Shown here in pieces: positions 39,739 through 48,113 of a stretch of 64,000 nucleotides of DNA. The notes beneath the pieces are model-generated. The model was given only the letters and a program-made list of their open reading frames with translations. It was not told the DNA's origin and ran no database searches. Source of the stretch: Actinoplanes utahensis (GTDB taxonomy: Bacteria; Actinomycetota; Actinomycetes; Mycobacteriales; Micromonosporaceae); the NCBI RefSeq assembly GCF_016862455.1, contig NZ_BOMZ01000071.1, positions 60,703 through 124,702 on the forward strand, in the 5' to 3' direction. A program made the translations under genes and the position numbers. Position 1 is the first letter of the stretch, and each line of letters starts with the position of its first letter.

Positions 39739-41943
39739 ATGGAGAACAGGGAAAACGTCAAGGGGATCGCGGCCCGCGTCGCGATCTGGAGCGCCCGCCA
39801 TCGGACGCTCGCGATCCTCGGCTGGATCGTCTTCGTGATAGCAACGGTCGTCCTCAGCGGCCAGATCGGGACCCACCAGGCGGACGAGGGGACAGCCGGG
39901 CACGGGGACTCCGGCGACGCGGACCGGATCGTGGCGGCGGCCGGCTTCCCGGAGCAGCCGGCCGGCGAGATGGTGCTGATCCAGAACCGGTCGAGCGCCG
40001 ATCGGGGGGCCGCGACGGCCGAGGTCACCCGGGTGCTCGGCACGGTGACCGGCGTCACCGGCATCCAGGAGCCGATCCCGTCGCCGGACGGCCGGTCGAC
40101 TCTGATCACCTTCGACATCGCCGGTGACCCGGAGACGTCCGGCGAACGGGTCGCTCCCGCGCTGGACGCGATAGCCCGGGTGCAGGCGGCCCACCCCGGC
40201 CTCTACATCGCCGAGGCCGGCGGCGCGAGCGCGAACAAGCTGCAGACCGAGAAGCTGGAGGACGGGCTGACCCGGCTCGGGATGCTGTCCATCCCGGTGA
40301 CGCTGGGCATCCTGCTGGTCGCTTTCGGCGCGGTGGTCGCGTCGTTCCTCCCGGTGCTCCTGGCGATCATGTCGGTGGTCGCCGCGATCGGCCTGATGGC
40401 GGCCGCCAGCCGGTTCGCTCCCGCGGTCGACGAGACCACGCACGTCATGCTGCTGATCGGCTTGGCCGTCGGCGTCGACTACTGCCTCTTCTACATCCGG
40501 CGGGAACGTGACGAGCGCCGTGCCGGCGCCGATCCGCACCGGGCGCTGATGATCGCCGCGCAGACCTCCGGCCGGTCGATCTGGATCTCCGGGCTGACCG
40601 TCATCGTGGCCATGGCCGGCATGTTCTTCACCCAGGACGTCGTCTTCGTCAGCTTCGCCGCCGGCACCATCCTGGTGGTGGCCACGGCCGTGCTCGGCTC
40701 GCTGACCGTGCTGCCGGCCGTGCTCTCGGCGCTCGGTGACCGGGTCGACGCCATCAAGATCCCTGGCCTGTACCGGCGGAACAGTGACGGCCGGGTCTGG
40801 AATGCGCTGCTCAAGGTCGTACTCGCGAAGCCCTTGATCTCCGCCCTGATCGCCGTCGCCGCTCTCGGCGCCCTCGCCTATCCCGCGCTGGACCTCAAGA
40901 CCCGGGGCCAGAGCATCCAGGACATCGCGCCGAGCGACCCGGTGGTGCGGGCCTTCGTCGCCATCGGGGAGGCCTTCCCGACGAAGAACAGCCCGGCGCA
41001 GGTCGTGGTCGAGGACGACTCGGTGAAGAGTCCCGAGTTCCAGCAGGCGCTGGCCTCCTTCACGACCGCGGTGCGCCAGAGCGGCGGCAAGCTCGCCGAG
41101 CCGGTGACCGTCGAGGTCAACCCGGCGGGGAACGTCGCGGTGGTCTCGGTCGGCCTGGCCGGCAAGGAGAGCGACAGTGTCGCGGTCGACGCGCTGAAGC
41201 TGCTGCGCGAGGACGTCGTGCCGGACACCTTCGGGCGGATCGGCAGGGCGACCGCGCTGGTCACCGGCTCGACCGCGGGCGGTGTCGACTACAACGCGCA
41301 GTTGGCGAAGACCCTGCCGATGGTGTTCACGTTCGTCCTCGGGCTGGCGTTCGTGCTGCTGCTGGTGTCGTTCCGGTCGGTCGTGGTGGCGGTCACCGGT
41401 CTGCTGCTGAACCTGCTGTCGGTGGCCGCCTGCTACGGCATGCTGGTCTTCGTCTTCCAGTACGGCAACTTCGAGGACCAGCTCGGCTTCGTCTCCGGTG
41501 GCGGCATCACCAACTGGATCCCGATGTTCCTGTTCGTGATCCTGTTCGGCTTGTCGATGGACTACCACGTCTTCGTGGTGAGCCGGATCCGTGAGGGTTA
41601 CGACCGCGGCCTGCCGACCCGGGAGGCGGTGCGGGAGGGCATCGGCCGGACCGCCGGCGTGATCACCAGCGCGGCCGTGGTGATGGTCGCGGTGTTCGCC
41701 CTCTTCGCCACGTTGCCGCTGACCGCCACCAAGGAACTGGGCATCGGCCTGGCCGCGGCGGTCCTGCTGGACGCCACGATCGTCCGGGCGGTGCTGCTGC
41801 CGTCGGTGATGGCGCTGCTCGGCCGGGCGAACTGGTGGCTGCCGAAGTGGCTGGGCTGGCTGCCGGAGATCGCGCACGAGCCGCCGGCGCCGGCCGGGCC
41901 GGTCCGGGCCGGTGACGACCGGGAGCTCACCCCGGTGAGCTGA
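39739..41943 (+). CDS. MMPL-family RND transporter
   Basis: A 734-aa transporter with two repeats, each one helix plus a periplasm-facing domain plus a block of five helices. The first helix is HRTLAILGWIVFVIATVVL and its block includes LLIGLAVGVDYCLFYIRRERDE. The second repeat contains MFLFVILFGLSMDYHVFVVSRIREGYD. The GxDY and SMDYHVF motifs hold the proton-relay Asp-Tyr pairs of MMPL proteins. It may export lipids or small hydrophobic molecules. Its location after a two-component system is a common arrangement. The ATG at 39739 is chosen over an upstream in-frame codon at 39691. Confidence 0.93.
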   Translation: MENRENVKGIAARVAIWSARHRTLAILGWIVFVIATVVLSGQIGTHQADEGTAGHGDSGDADRIVAAAGFPEQPAGEMVLIQNRSSADRGAATAEVTRVLGTVTGVTGIQEPIPSPDGRSTLITFDIAGDPETSGERVAPALDAIARVQAAHPGLYIAEAGGASANKLQTEKLEDGLTRLGMLSIPVTLGILLVAFGAVVASFLPVLLAIMSVVAAIGLMAAASRFAPAVDETTHVMLLIGLAVGVDYCLFYIRRERDERRAGADPHRALMIAAQTSGRSIWISGLTVIVAMAGMFFTQDVVFVSFAAGTILVVATAVLGSLTVLPAVLSALGDRVDAIKIPGLYRRNSDGRVWNALLKVVLAKPLISALIAVAALGALAYPALDLKTRGQSIQDIAPSDPVVRAFVAIGEAFPTKNSPAQVVVEDDSVKSPEFQQALASFTTAVRQSGGKLAEPVTVEVNPAGNVAVVSVGLAGKESDSVAVDALKLLREDVVPDTFGRIGRATALVTGSTAGGVDYNAQLAKTLPMVFTFVLGLAFVLLLVSFRSVVVAVTGLLLNLLSVAACYGMLVFVFQYGNFEDQLGFVSGGGITNWIPMFLFVILFGLSMDYHVFVVSRIREGYDRGLPTREAVREGIGRTAGVITSAAVVMVAVFALFATLPLTATKELGIGLAAAVLLDATIVRAVLLPSVMALLGRANWWLPKWLGWLPEIAHEPPAPAGPVRAGDDRELTPVS

Positions 41944-42295
41944 GCGAGTGGGCCAGGGCGCCGCCGATCACGGCGGCGCCCACTCCTGCCGTGATGCTCA
42001 GCAGCGCGTACCCCGCGGCGGCGATCCGCTCCCGGCGCCGGGCCATCGCCAGGATCTCCCAGCTGAACGTCGAGTACGTGGTGAGCGCCCCACAGAACCC
42101 GGTGCCGAGCAGCGCCACCAGGCCGGGCGACAGCGGCAGGCCGAGCAGCAGGCCGAGAAGGAACGAGCCGGCCACGTTGACCGCGAGGGTGCCCCACGGG
42201 AACGCCGTACCGAATCGGGCTCGCATCACCTGGTCGGTCAGGTAACGCAGCGGCGCGCCGACCGCGGCGCCGAGCGCCACCAGCAGGGCGGTCAC
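41927..42295 (-). CDS. crcB: FluC/CrcB fluoride channel subunit, downstream copy
   Basis: A 122-aa, four-helix protein. Fluoride channels are dual-topology dimers that lower cytoplasmic fluoride. Conserved family features are GAPLRYLTD, the WGTLAVNVAGSFLLG segment with the pore Asn, and TGFCGALTTYSTFSWE, which contains the central Na+/Phe-box motif. The GTG at 42295 overlaps the stop of the upstream copy as GTGA. Its stop overlaps the MMPL stop region on the other strand by 17 bp. Confidence 0.92.
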   Translation of the reverse strand: MTALLVALGAAVGAPLRYLTDQVMRARFGTAFPWGTLAVNVAGSFLLGLLLGLPLSPGLVALLGTGFCGALTTYSTFSWEILAMARRRERIAAAGYALLSITAGVGAAVIGGALAHSLSSPG

Positions 42296-42636
42296 CGGGC
42301 GAGCAGGCTTCCGGCCAGGACCGCGAGGACGGCGCCGGCCAGGGTCGCGGCCAGATAGATCAGCCCGGCCTGGGAGGTCTCGGCGATCGCGGTGGAGAAG
42401 GTGGTGTAACCGCCGAGCACCCCGGTGCCGAGGAACAGGCGGGGCAGGCGCCGCTCGACCCGGGTGTTGAGGACTCCGATGAGGAAGCAACCGGAGACGT
42501 TCACCACCCAGGTGGACCACGGGAACCCGCCGGGCGGGTGCGGGAGGGCGGCGGCGATGCCGAACCGGGCCAGGGCGCCGAGCATGCCGCCGGTCGAGAC
42601 GGCGGCCAGCGCGGCGCGGTCCACGTCGAGAGCCAT
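42292..42636 (-). CDS. crcB: FluC/CrcB fluoride channel subunit, upstream copy
   Basis: A 114-aa partner of the following FluC gene. It has GGMLGALARFGIAAALP, FPWSTWVVNVSGCFLIG and TGVLGGYTTFSTAIAE. Adjacent, overlapping pairs like this usually encode the two oppositely oriented subunits of a heterodimeric channel. The ATG at 42636 is the first sensible start. Further upstream in-frame sequence is low-complexity Pro/Arg. I looked for a fluoride riboswitch upstream and did not recognise one. Confidence 0.9.
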   Translation of the reverse strand: MALDVDRAALAAVSTGGMLGALARFGIAAALPHPPGGFPWSTWVVNVSGCFLIGVLNTRVERRLPRLFLGTGVLGGYTTFSTAIAETSQAGLIYLAATLAGAVLAVLAGSLLAR

Positions 42637-42955
42637 GGTCACCGACGGTAGACCACGGGAGACCGGGCGGCCGGGGGGACGTGGCGGCGTCCACCCCGGC
42701 CGGTTTCCGGAGCTCCTGCTGGGGAGCGTTCCGTACCGTCCACTGTAGATCAAGATCTTGACTTGCTCGATGGCGGCCCCGGAGCGCTGTCACGGCGGTG
42801 GTATCAAGGTGACGTACGAATCTTCCGGCCCTGGTGCCGGTAGGCTATGGCGACAAATCGACATCATGATCACAAAATAGGCGCACAATCACAGGGTTCG
42901 CTTATGTAAGGCTGATACCGTGCGGCTCCGCACGCGCGGACGGAGCGGGAAGAGA
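42637..42955. other. Divergent intergenic region between the FluC pair and module A2-B2
   Basis: A 319-bp gap with no gene. The right half (about 42800-42915) is markedly richer in A and T than the surroundings and should contain the promoter for the 42956 gene. A short hairpin (GTGCGG/CCGCAC, 42920-42933) lies in the leader. A CAAGATCTTG palindrome occurs near 42751. Confidence 0.5.
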
Positions 42956-43783
42956 ATGCACCACGCCAATCATCATTACGGGCACGCGCACATCCTGGCC
43001 CGGTACTGCCGCATCGCCGAACCGATGCATCCGCCACGGATCATGGGCTACCTGCAGCACGGCTGGAACATCGGCGACGGGCTGGCGCCCGGCACGCCGT
43101 ACGTCTCCGGCTCCCGGCTTCTGGTCTGGTCCGAGGAGACCCGGCGCCGTTCCTGGTCACAGGGCCGACGGAACGCGGTCGTGGTCGGGGCGCCCTTCTC
43201 CTACCTGGTGGAGATGACGCCGGACGACGGCACGCCCGCCGAGGGCACCATCTTCTACCCCTTCCACGGCTGGGAGGGGCAGCAGGTCCACGGCGACCAC
43301 CAGCGCCTCATCGACGAGGTGCGAGCGACCGAGATCGGCCCGATCACCGCCTGCCTGTACTGGAACGAGTACCGGATGCGGGCGGTGCGCGCACTCTACG
43401 AGAAGGCCGGATTCCGGGTGATCTGCCATGGCTACCGCGGTTTCTGGTGGCGGGACCACAACCGTGACTTCCTGGTCAATCAGCTCGCCGAACTGCGCCG
43501 CCACAAGCGGGTGGTCTCCAATCGGCTGTGCAGCGCGATCTGGTACGGCGCCCTCGCCGGCCGCGAGGTCGCGGTCTACGGCGACCCGATGGTCCTCGAC
43601 AACGCCGACATGACGTTCGGCGGCGAGCCACGTCTGCACCGACAGTGGCCGGAGGTCTACGGCCGGCAGACCGATTACGACGCCTGCCACCAGCTCGCCC
43701 GGGTCCAACTGGGCGCCGACGAACTGGCCGGTCCGGACGAGCTGCGCAAGCTCCTGGGCTGGCCCAAGGAAGGGTACGTGTGA
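42956..43783 (+). CDS. Conserved protein of a duplicated module (A2), possible GT-B-like transferase
   Basis: A 275-aa paralogue of the 26676-27518 product, clearly alignable end to end. It shares the HHxNHxYGHAH opening, IMGYLQHGWN, GTPYVSGSRLLVWSEETRRR, FYPFHGWEGQQV, LYWNEYRMRA, ICHGYRGF, NQLAELRRHKRVVSNRL and VAVYGDPM. Identity is well above half by eye. No family can be named; a sugar transferase role is inferred from context. The ATG at 42956 follows GGGAAGAG and aligns with the start of A1. The stop shares one base with the next start (TGATG). Confidence 0.75.
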   Translation: MHHANHHYGHAHILARYCRIAEPMHPPRIMGYLQHGWNIGDGLAPGTPYVSGSRLLVWSEETRRRSWSQGRRNAVVVGAPFSYLVEMTPDDGTPAEGTIFYPFHGWEGQQVHGDHQRLIDEVRATEIGPITACLYWNEYRMRAVRALYEKAGFRVICHGYRGFWWRDHNRDFLVNQLAELRRHKRVVSNRLCSAIWYGALAGREVAVYGDPMVLDNADMTFGGEPRLHRQWPEVYGRQTDYDACHQLARVQLGADELAGPDELRKLLGWPKEGYV

Positions 43784-45522
43784 TGCCGGACCGTCCGGAC
43801 ATGGCCGCGGCACTGGCCGCCCCGCCGCTGACCAACCTGACCCGGTTCGGCGGCGAGATGTTCAACTGGAGCGACACCCGCGGTCGGCGCAACGCGCTGC
43901 TGACCCATCTGATCGTCGAGCTGGGCGGCCCGGGGCGGACCGTCCTGGTCGCCGGCCCGCACCCGGACGAGGTGGTCGCCGCGCTGGCCGCCGGCGGGGC
44001 CGAGGTCACCTGGCTGCTGCGCTCGCTCGCCGACGCCGAGCAGGCCGCCCGGACCCATCCGACCATCTCGGTGTTGGCTGGCGCGTTCGGCAAGGTGGAC
44101 CTGACCACCGGGTTCGACCTGGTGGTCGCGGCCGACGGCATCCAGCGGCTGAACTCGGCCGAGGGCGACCAGTTGTCCGCCGGTGAGCTGCTGGACCGGC
44201 TCGCGCAGGCGGTCCGGCCGGACGGCGCGCTGGTCCTGATGCACGACAACCAGCTCGGCGCGCACCACACGGTCCGCCTGGAGCCGGGTCGCCGGCAGCG
44301 CGACGACGCCGCCTGGTACCCCTCCGACGGGCAGGTCGCCGACAACCCGGCCGCCCGTGAGCAGCTCACCGCCCGGCTGACCGAGGCCGGGCTGGTGGTG
44401 GATGTGGCGTACGCGGCGTTCCCCGAACCGGCCACCCCCGCCGTGCTGATCGGCGGCGACGCCCTGGGTGACGTCGCCTCGCCGCTGCGGCCCTGGCTTC
44501 AGTCCGTGCTGGAGCAGGCGTACACCACCGCCTTCCGCAACCGCCCGGTGCTCAGCGACCCGCGCCGCCTGGTCGGCCGGGCGCTGCGGGCCGGCGCCGA
44601 GGACACCGTCGCCGGTGGCTGGCTGGTGATCGCGCGGGCGCCCGGCGACGTCCCGGCGGCCCGCACCACGTGGCACGACGTGCTCGTCGGTGACGTGCAC
44701 GGCGCCTTCACCTACACGGTGACCGCCGACGGGCCGAAGGTGCTGGTGCCGCACGACGGCCCGATGGAGCGGGAGGGGCTGCGCCGGCTGGACGTGCCGG
44801 TCGCCCCGCACACCGGTGGTTACCTGCTGGAGCAGCGGCTGCTGGAGCTGTGCGCGGCCGCGGACGTGCGGCGGTTGCGGCAGGAGATCGCGCAGTACGA
44901 GTCCTGGCTGGCCACGCACGCCCGGGACGGCCTGGTCGACGGCCCGGTCGCGCTGGCCGACCTGTCCGGTGTCGCGATCACCCCCGCCGGCCCGACCGTG
45001 CTGGCCGCCCGCTGGGAGCCGGTCGAGGCCGTGCCGGTGGAGATCGTGCTGGTCCGGGCCCTGTGGCAGTTCGCGGTCCGGCTGATCACCTGGGGCCGGC
45101 CGCACCCGTGGCCGGTCACCGCGAGCGCCGCCGACCTGGCCGCGATCCTGGTCGGCATGGCCGGCCGGAGTCTCGCCGACGAGGAGCTGCGGGCCGCGAT
45201 CGACCTGCAGGTGGTGCTGGACGGCGCCGAGTTCGGGTTGACCCAGGGCGAGCGGCAGGCGCACAAGTTGGCGCTGCTGGCCGTGCAGCCGGGCACCGCC
45301 CCGCTCGACGTGGCCGGGTACGAGGAGCTCACCGAGGCGCTCTGGCGGCAGCGGTACCAGGCCAGTCACCTGCTGGCGATGATGGAGTGGACCGAGCAGA
45401 TCATCCGGTCCCGGGACTCGGCGCTCAGCAAGATGGACTTCGAGCTGCAGCTGCTGCGCCGCAGTTGGAGCGGCCGTGGCCTGATGCTGGCGAAGAAGGC
45501 GTACAAGAAGGTCCGGAAATAG
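43783..45522 (+). CDS. Methyltransferase-like protein of a duplicated module (B2)
   Basis: A 579-aa paralogue of the 25177-26679 product with lower similarity. Matching segments are TVLVAGPHPDEVVAAL, VTWLLRSLADAEQAA, FDLVVAADGIQRLNSAEG, AVRPDGALVLMHDNQLGAHH, RNRPVLSDPRRLVGRALRAG, RPHPWPVTASAADLAAILVG and the C-terminal basic helix RSWSGRGLMLAKKAYKKVRK. The methyltransferase-like glycine loop is again degenerate. It is longer than B1 by a middle insertion. AAGGAAGGG lies 8 nt before the ATG. A strong bidirectional terminator follows 2 nt after the stop. Confidence 0.75.
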   Translation: MPDRPDMAAALAAPPLTNLTRFGGEMFNWSDTRGRRNALLTHLIVELGGPGRTVLVAGPHPDEVVAALAAGGAEVTWLLRSLADAEQAARTHPTISVLAGAFGKVDLTTGFDLVVAADGIQRLNSAEGDQLSAGELLDRLAQAVRPDGALVLMHDNQLGAHHTVRLEPGRRQRDDAAWYPSDGQVADNPAAREQLTARLTEAGLVVDVAYAAFPEPATPAVLIGGDALGDVASPLRPWLQSVLEQAYTTAFRNRPVLSDPRRLVGRALRAGAEDTVAGGWLVIARAPGDVPAARTTWHDVLVGDVHGAFTYTVTADGPKVLVPHDGPMEREGLRRLDVPVAPHTGGYLLEQRLLELCAAADVRRLRQEIAQYESWLATHARDGLVDGPVALADLSGVAITPAGPTVLAARWEPVEAVPVEIVLVRALWQFAVRLITWGRPHPWPVTASAADLAAILVGMAGRSLADEELRAAIDLQVVLDGAEFGLTQGERQAHKLALLAVQPGTAPLDVAGYEELTEALWRQRYQASHLLAMMEWTEQIIRSRDSALSKMDFELQLLRRSWSGRGLMLAKKAYKKVRK

Positions 45523-45524
45523 GC

Positions 45525-45561
45525 GCGAGAGGCGGCGGGCCGGAAGCCCGCCGCCTCTCGC
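45525..45561. terminator. Bidirectional hairpin terminator
   Basis: A perfect 16-bp stem (GCGAGAGGCGGCGGGC with GCCCGCCGCCTCTCGC) and a 5-nt loop lie in the 52-bp gap between the convergent B2 and pseI genes. It would stop transcription from both sides. Confidence 0.88.
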
Positions 45562-45574
45562 ATCCGTCAAGAGA

Positions 45575-46591
45575 TCAGATGATGTCCCAGGTCAGCGGCG
45601 TGCCCTTGGCCGCGTCCTCCTTGAAGGTACGCCCCAGCACGGTCCCGATCTGGTCCGGCTCGAGACCGCCGGTCGGGCGGATCGAGCGCACGTTCTCCGC
45701 GGTGACCGGGTCGCCGGCCTTCACGTCGGTGACGACGTAGAGCGAGCGCCGGAACCGCAGGCTCTCCTTCTCCGACTCATTCGGCCCGATCTCGGTGGTG
45801 CCGAGCGCCTGCCAGGCCCGCTCCGACTCGACGACGAGCGCCTTCAGTTCGGCCTGGTCGAGCGAGAACGCCGAGTCGACGCCGCCGTCGGCCCGGTCCA
45901 GGGTGAAGTGCTTCTCGATCAGCACGGCGCCGAACGCCACGGCGGCGATCGGCACACCGATGCCCATGGTGTGGTCGCTCAGGCCGATCGGCAGGCGCAG
46001 CGCCTCGGCGAGGACCGGGATGCGGCGCAGGTTGGTGGCCTCCGGCGGCGCGGGGTAGGAGGCGGTGCAGCTCAGCACGGTGATGTCGGTGGCGCCGGCG
46101 CCCTGGGCGGCCTCGACCGCGGCGGTGATCTCCCGGAGCGTGGCCATGCCGGTGGAGATGATGATCGGCTTGCCGGTCGACGCGGCGAGGCGGACCAGCG
46201 GCAGGTCGGTGATCTCCGAGGACGCGATCTTGTACATCGGCGCGTCCAGCTTCTCCAGCAGCTCGACCGCGGTCCGGTCGAACGGGCTGGAGAACGGCGT
46301 GATGCCCCGCTCGCGGGCCCGCTCGAAGATCGGCGCGTGCCAGTCCCACGGGGTGTGCGCCCGCTCGAAGAGCTGGTAGAGGTAGTCGCCGCCCCACAGG
46401 TCGTGACCGGAGGAGATCTGGAAGCGCGGGTGCTTGACGTCCACGGTCATGGTGTCCGCGGTGTACGTCTGGATCTTGATGGCGTCCGCGCCGGCGTCGG
46501 CCGCGGCGTCCACCAGCTGCAGTGCGCGCTCCAGGGAACCGTTGTGGTTACCCGACATCTCGGCGACGATGTACGGCTTCTTGCTGCTCAT
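45575..46591 (-). CDS. pseI: PseI-like nonulosonic acid synthase
   Basis: Condenses the free 2,4-diacetamido sugar with phosphoenolpyruvate to form pseudaminic acid in the cytosol. It is 338 aa. The NeuB-type TIM barrel has IVAEMSGNHNGSLERALQLV, IKIQTYTADTMT, SSPFDRTAVELLE, YKIASSEITDLPL, STGMATLREI and GLSDHTMGIGVPIAAVAFG. A C-terminal SAF antifreeze-like domain follows. IVAEMSGNHNG and the GHDLWGGDYLYQLFERAHTP region are typical of PseI rather than NeuB or LegI. The ATG overlaps the pseH stop (ATGA). Confidence 0.93.
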   Translation of the reverse strand: MSSKKPYIVAEMSGNHNGSLERALQLVDAAADAGADAIKIQTYTADTMTVDVKHPRFQISSGHDLWGGDYLYQLFERAHTPWDWHAPIFERARERGITPFSSPFDRTAVELLEKLDAPMYKIASSEITDLPLVRLAASTGKPIIISTGMATLREITAAVEAAQGAGATDITVLSCTASYPAPPEATNLRRIPVLAEALRLPIGLSDHTMGIGVPIAAVAFGAVLIEKHFTLDRADGGVDSAFSLDQAELKALVVESERAWQALGTTEIGPNESEKESLRFRRSLYVVTDVKAGDPVTAENVRSIRPTGGLEPDQIGTVLGRTFKEDAAKGTPLTWDII

Positions 46592-47037
46592 TTGCTTCTC
46601 TCCGTCCAGACGACCGTCTTCGGGACTCCGTCGATCAGTCGTTCATATCTGCGCGTCTCGCGGAACCCGAATCGCCGGTGCAACGCGAGAACCTGCTTGT
46701 TGTCGGCGAGCGTCTCGCCGCCGAGGGTCTCCAGGCCGAGGGTGCCGAACGCGTACTCGACGGCCTCTTTCTCCAGCCGCATCCACGCGGGCAGGAGACG
46801 CTGGCCGAGCCCCTCGACGTCGAGGTAGAACGACCAGGTGTTGCCGTTGAAGATCACCACCCCGGCGGGGACGCCGTCCTCCTCATAGATCAGGACGTCG
46901 CCACTTCTCTTGGCCCACCAGGCGGCGTGCTCGGCGGGCTTGATTTCGTGAGTGGTCAGGCTGACGGCACGCACCGAGGGGTGGTTGCGCCAGGGAAGGA
47001 CCAGGTCACGGTCGGTGTCACGGGCGGGTCGAAGCAC
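46588..47037 (-). CDS. pseH: PseH-like GNAT N-acetyltransferase
   Basis: A 149-aa GNAT acetyltransferase predicted to acetylate the 4-amino group of the PseC product using acetyl-CoA, or another acyl donor. It starts VLRPARDTDRDLVLPWRNHP, has the family's VSLTTHEIKPAEHAAWW and FYLDVEGLGQRLLP, and ends with LGGETLADNKQVLALHRRFG, typical of PseH/FlmH. The GTG at 47037 begins at the family's N-terminus and lies 4 nt after the preceding gene's stop. A longer in-frame ORF reaching 47139 would overlap that gene by about 100 nt. Confidence 0.9.
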   Translation of the reverse strand: MLRPARDTDRDLVLPWRNHPSVRAVSLTTHEIKPAEHAAWWAKRSGDVLIYEEDGVPAGVVIFNGNTWSFYLDVEGLGQRLLPAWMRLEKEAVEYAFGTLGLETLGGETLADNKQVLALHRRFGFRETRRYERLIDGVPKTVVWTERSK

Positions 47038-47041
47038 GTCG

Positions 47042-48103
47042 TCAACGTATGGACGTGGTCTGGCCCGTTTGCGACGTGGACGCGGCCCCCGGGTTAACGG
47101 GAGGTGTCCGTTGCATGGATCGACGGCGTAGCCCGGCAACCCGGTAACCGGCTCGGAGCGCCGCGTACATGCTGTAGTTGCCGGCGGCGACGAGACGGAT
47201 CTTGAGGCCGGCCGCGCCGCCCGGCGCCTGGTAACCGGCCGGTTGGTGGCGCCGGTACAGCTGCACGATGCGGTGGAAGAACGCGCGCCGGTGGACCGGC
47301 AGCACCCGGGTGTCGTTGCCCGCGACGACCATCAGATGGTTCATCGTCAAGGTGAACATCCGGTGTCGCACCGAGTCCGGCACGTCGCGGGCGGCGAGCC
47401 ACTCGTGCAGCCGGTCATATTGCTCGAAGGCCTCGAAATGCCGCTCGCTGCGGGTCGCGGTGATCGCGCCGGCCCGGCCGATCCGGTAGTGGTAGCAGAC
47501 CCGGTCGAGCACGGCGATGCTCCGGGCGGCGATCAGCACGGGCTTGGTGAACGGCACGTCCTCATACCACCCCGGGGGGAACTCCAGACCGTTCTCCGTC
47601 AGGAACTCGCGACGGACGATCCGATTCCACGCGGTGTGCTGGAGACCGAGCAGGTTCTCCAGGGTGTGCGGGCCGGACAGCACCGGGGAGCTCGCGTCGA
47701 CCTCCACACGGCCGTCGTCGTGCACCCGCAGGTGATCGATGAGCAGCACGTCGGGCGTGGTCTCGCGCAGCCGCTCCAGCACGGCGCGGGTGGAGCCCGC
47801 GGGCAGCACGTCGTCGCTGTCGACGAACCAGACGAACTCGCCGGTGGCCTCGGCCAGACCCGCGTTGCGGGCCAGGCCGAGACCCACGTTCTCGGTCAGG
47901 TGGCGCACCCGGAGGTTGCCGTGCCGGGCGGCATAGGCGTCCAGCATCTCGCCGCACGAGTCGGGGGAGGCGTCGTCGACGGCGACGACCTCGACCCGCG
48001 CGTTCTCCTCCGGTGTCAGACCGGCACGGATCGAGTCCAGGCACTCGTAGAGATATCGCTCGACCCCGTAGACGGGCACCACGACGGAGAGCTGAACGGT
48101 CAT
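47042..48103 (-). CDS. Family 2 glycosyltransferase in the pse block 2 operon
   Basis: A 353-aa soluble or peripheral GT2 enzyme. The GT-A core has LSVVVPVYGVERYLYECLDS, EVVAVDDASPDSCGEML, ENVGLGLARNAGLAEATGEFVW-like LGLARNAGLAEATGEF and the FVDSDDVL metal motif. YEDVPFTKPVL follows, then a helical C-terminal region. It resembles the N-terminal GT2 modules found with teichoic-acid-type polymerases. Its position 4 nt upstream of pseH suggests it acts on the same product. The ATG at 48103 has AAGG about 9 nt upstream and begins 10 nt after the GGDEF/EAL gene stop. Confidence 0.88.
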   Translation of the reverse strand: MTVQLSVVVPVYGVERYLYECLDSIRAGLTPEENARVEVVAVDDASPDSCGEMLDAYAARHGNLRVRHLTENVGLGLARNAGLAEATGEFVWFVDSDDVLPAGSTRAVLERLRETTPDVLLIDHLRVHDDGRVEVDASSPVLSGPHTLENLLGLQHTAWNRIVRREFLTENGLEFPPGWYEDVPFTKPVLIAARSIAVLDRVCYHYRIGRAGAITATRSERHFEAFEQYDRLHEWLAARDVPDSVRHRMFTLTMNHLMVVAGNDTRVLPVHRRAFFHRIVQLYRRHQPAGYQAPGGAAGLKIRLVAAGNYSMYAALRAGYRVAGLRRRSMQRTPPVNPGAASTSQTGQTTSIR

Positions 48104-48113
48104 GCGCGCAACC

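Noticed and set aside
42637..42955. Fluoride (crcB-type) riboswitch upstream of the FluC pair
   Set aside because: I could not find the conserved loops of that aptamer on the minus strand upstream of 42636.
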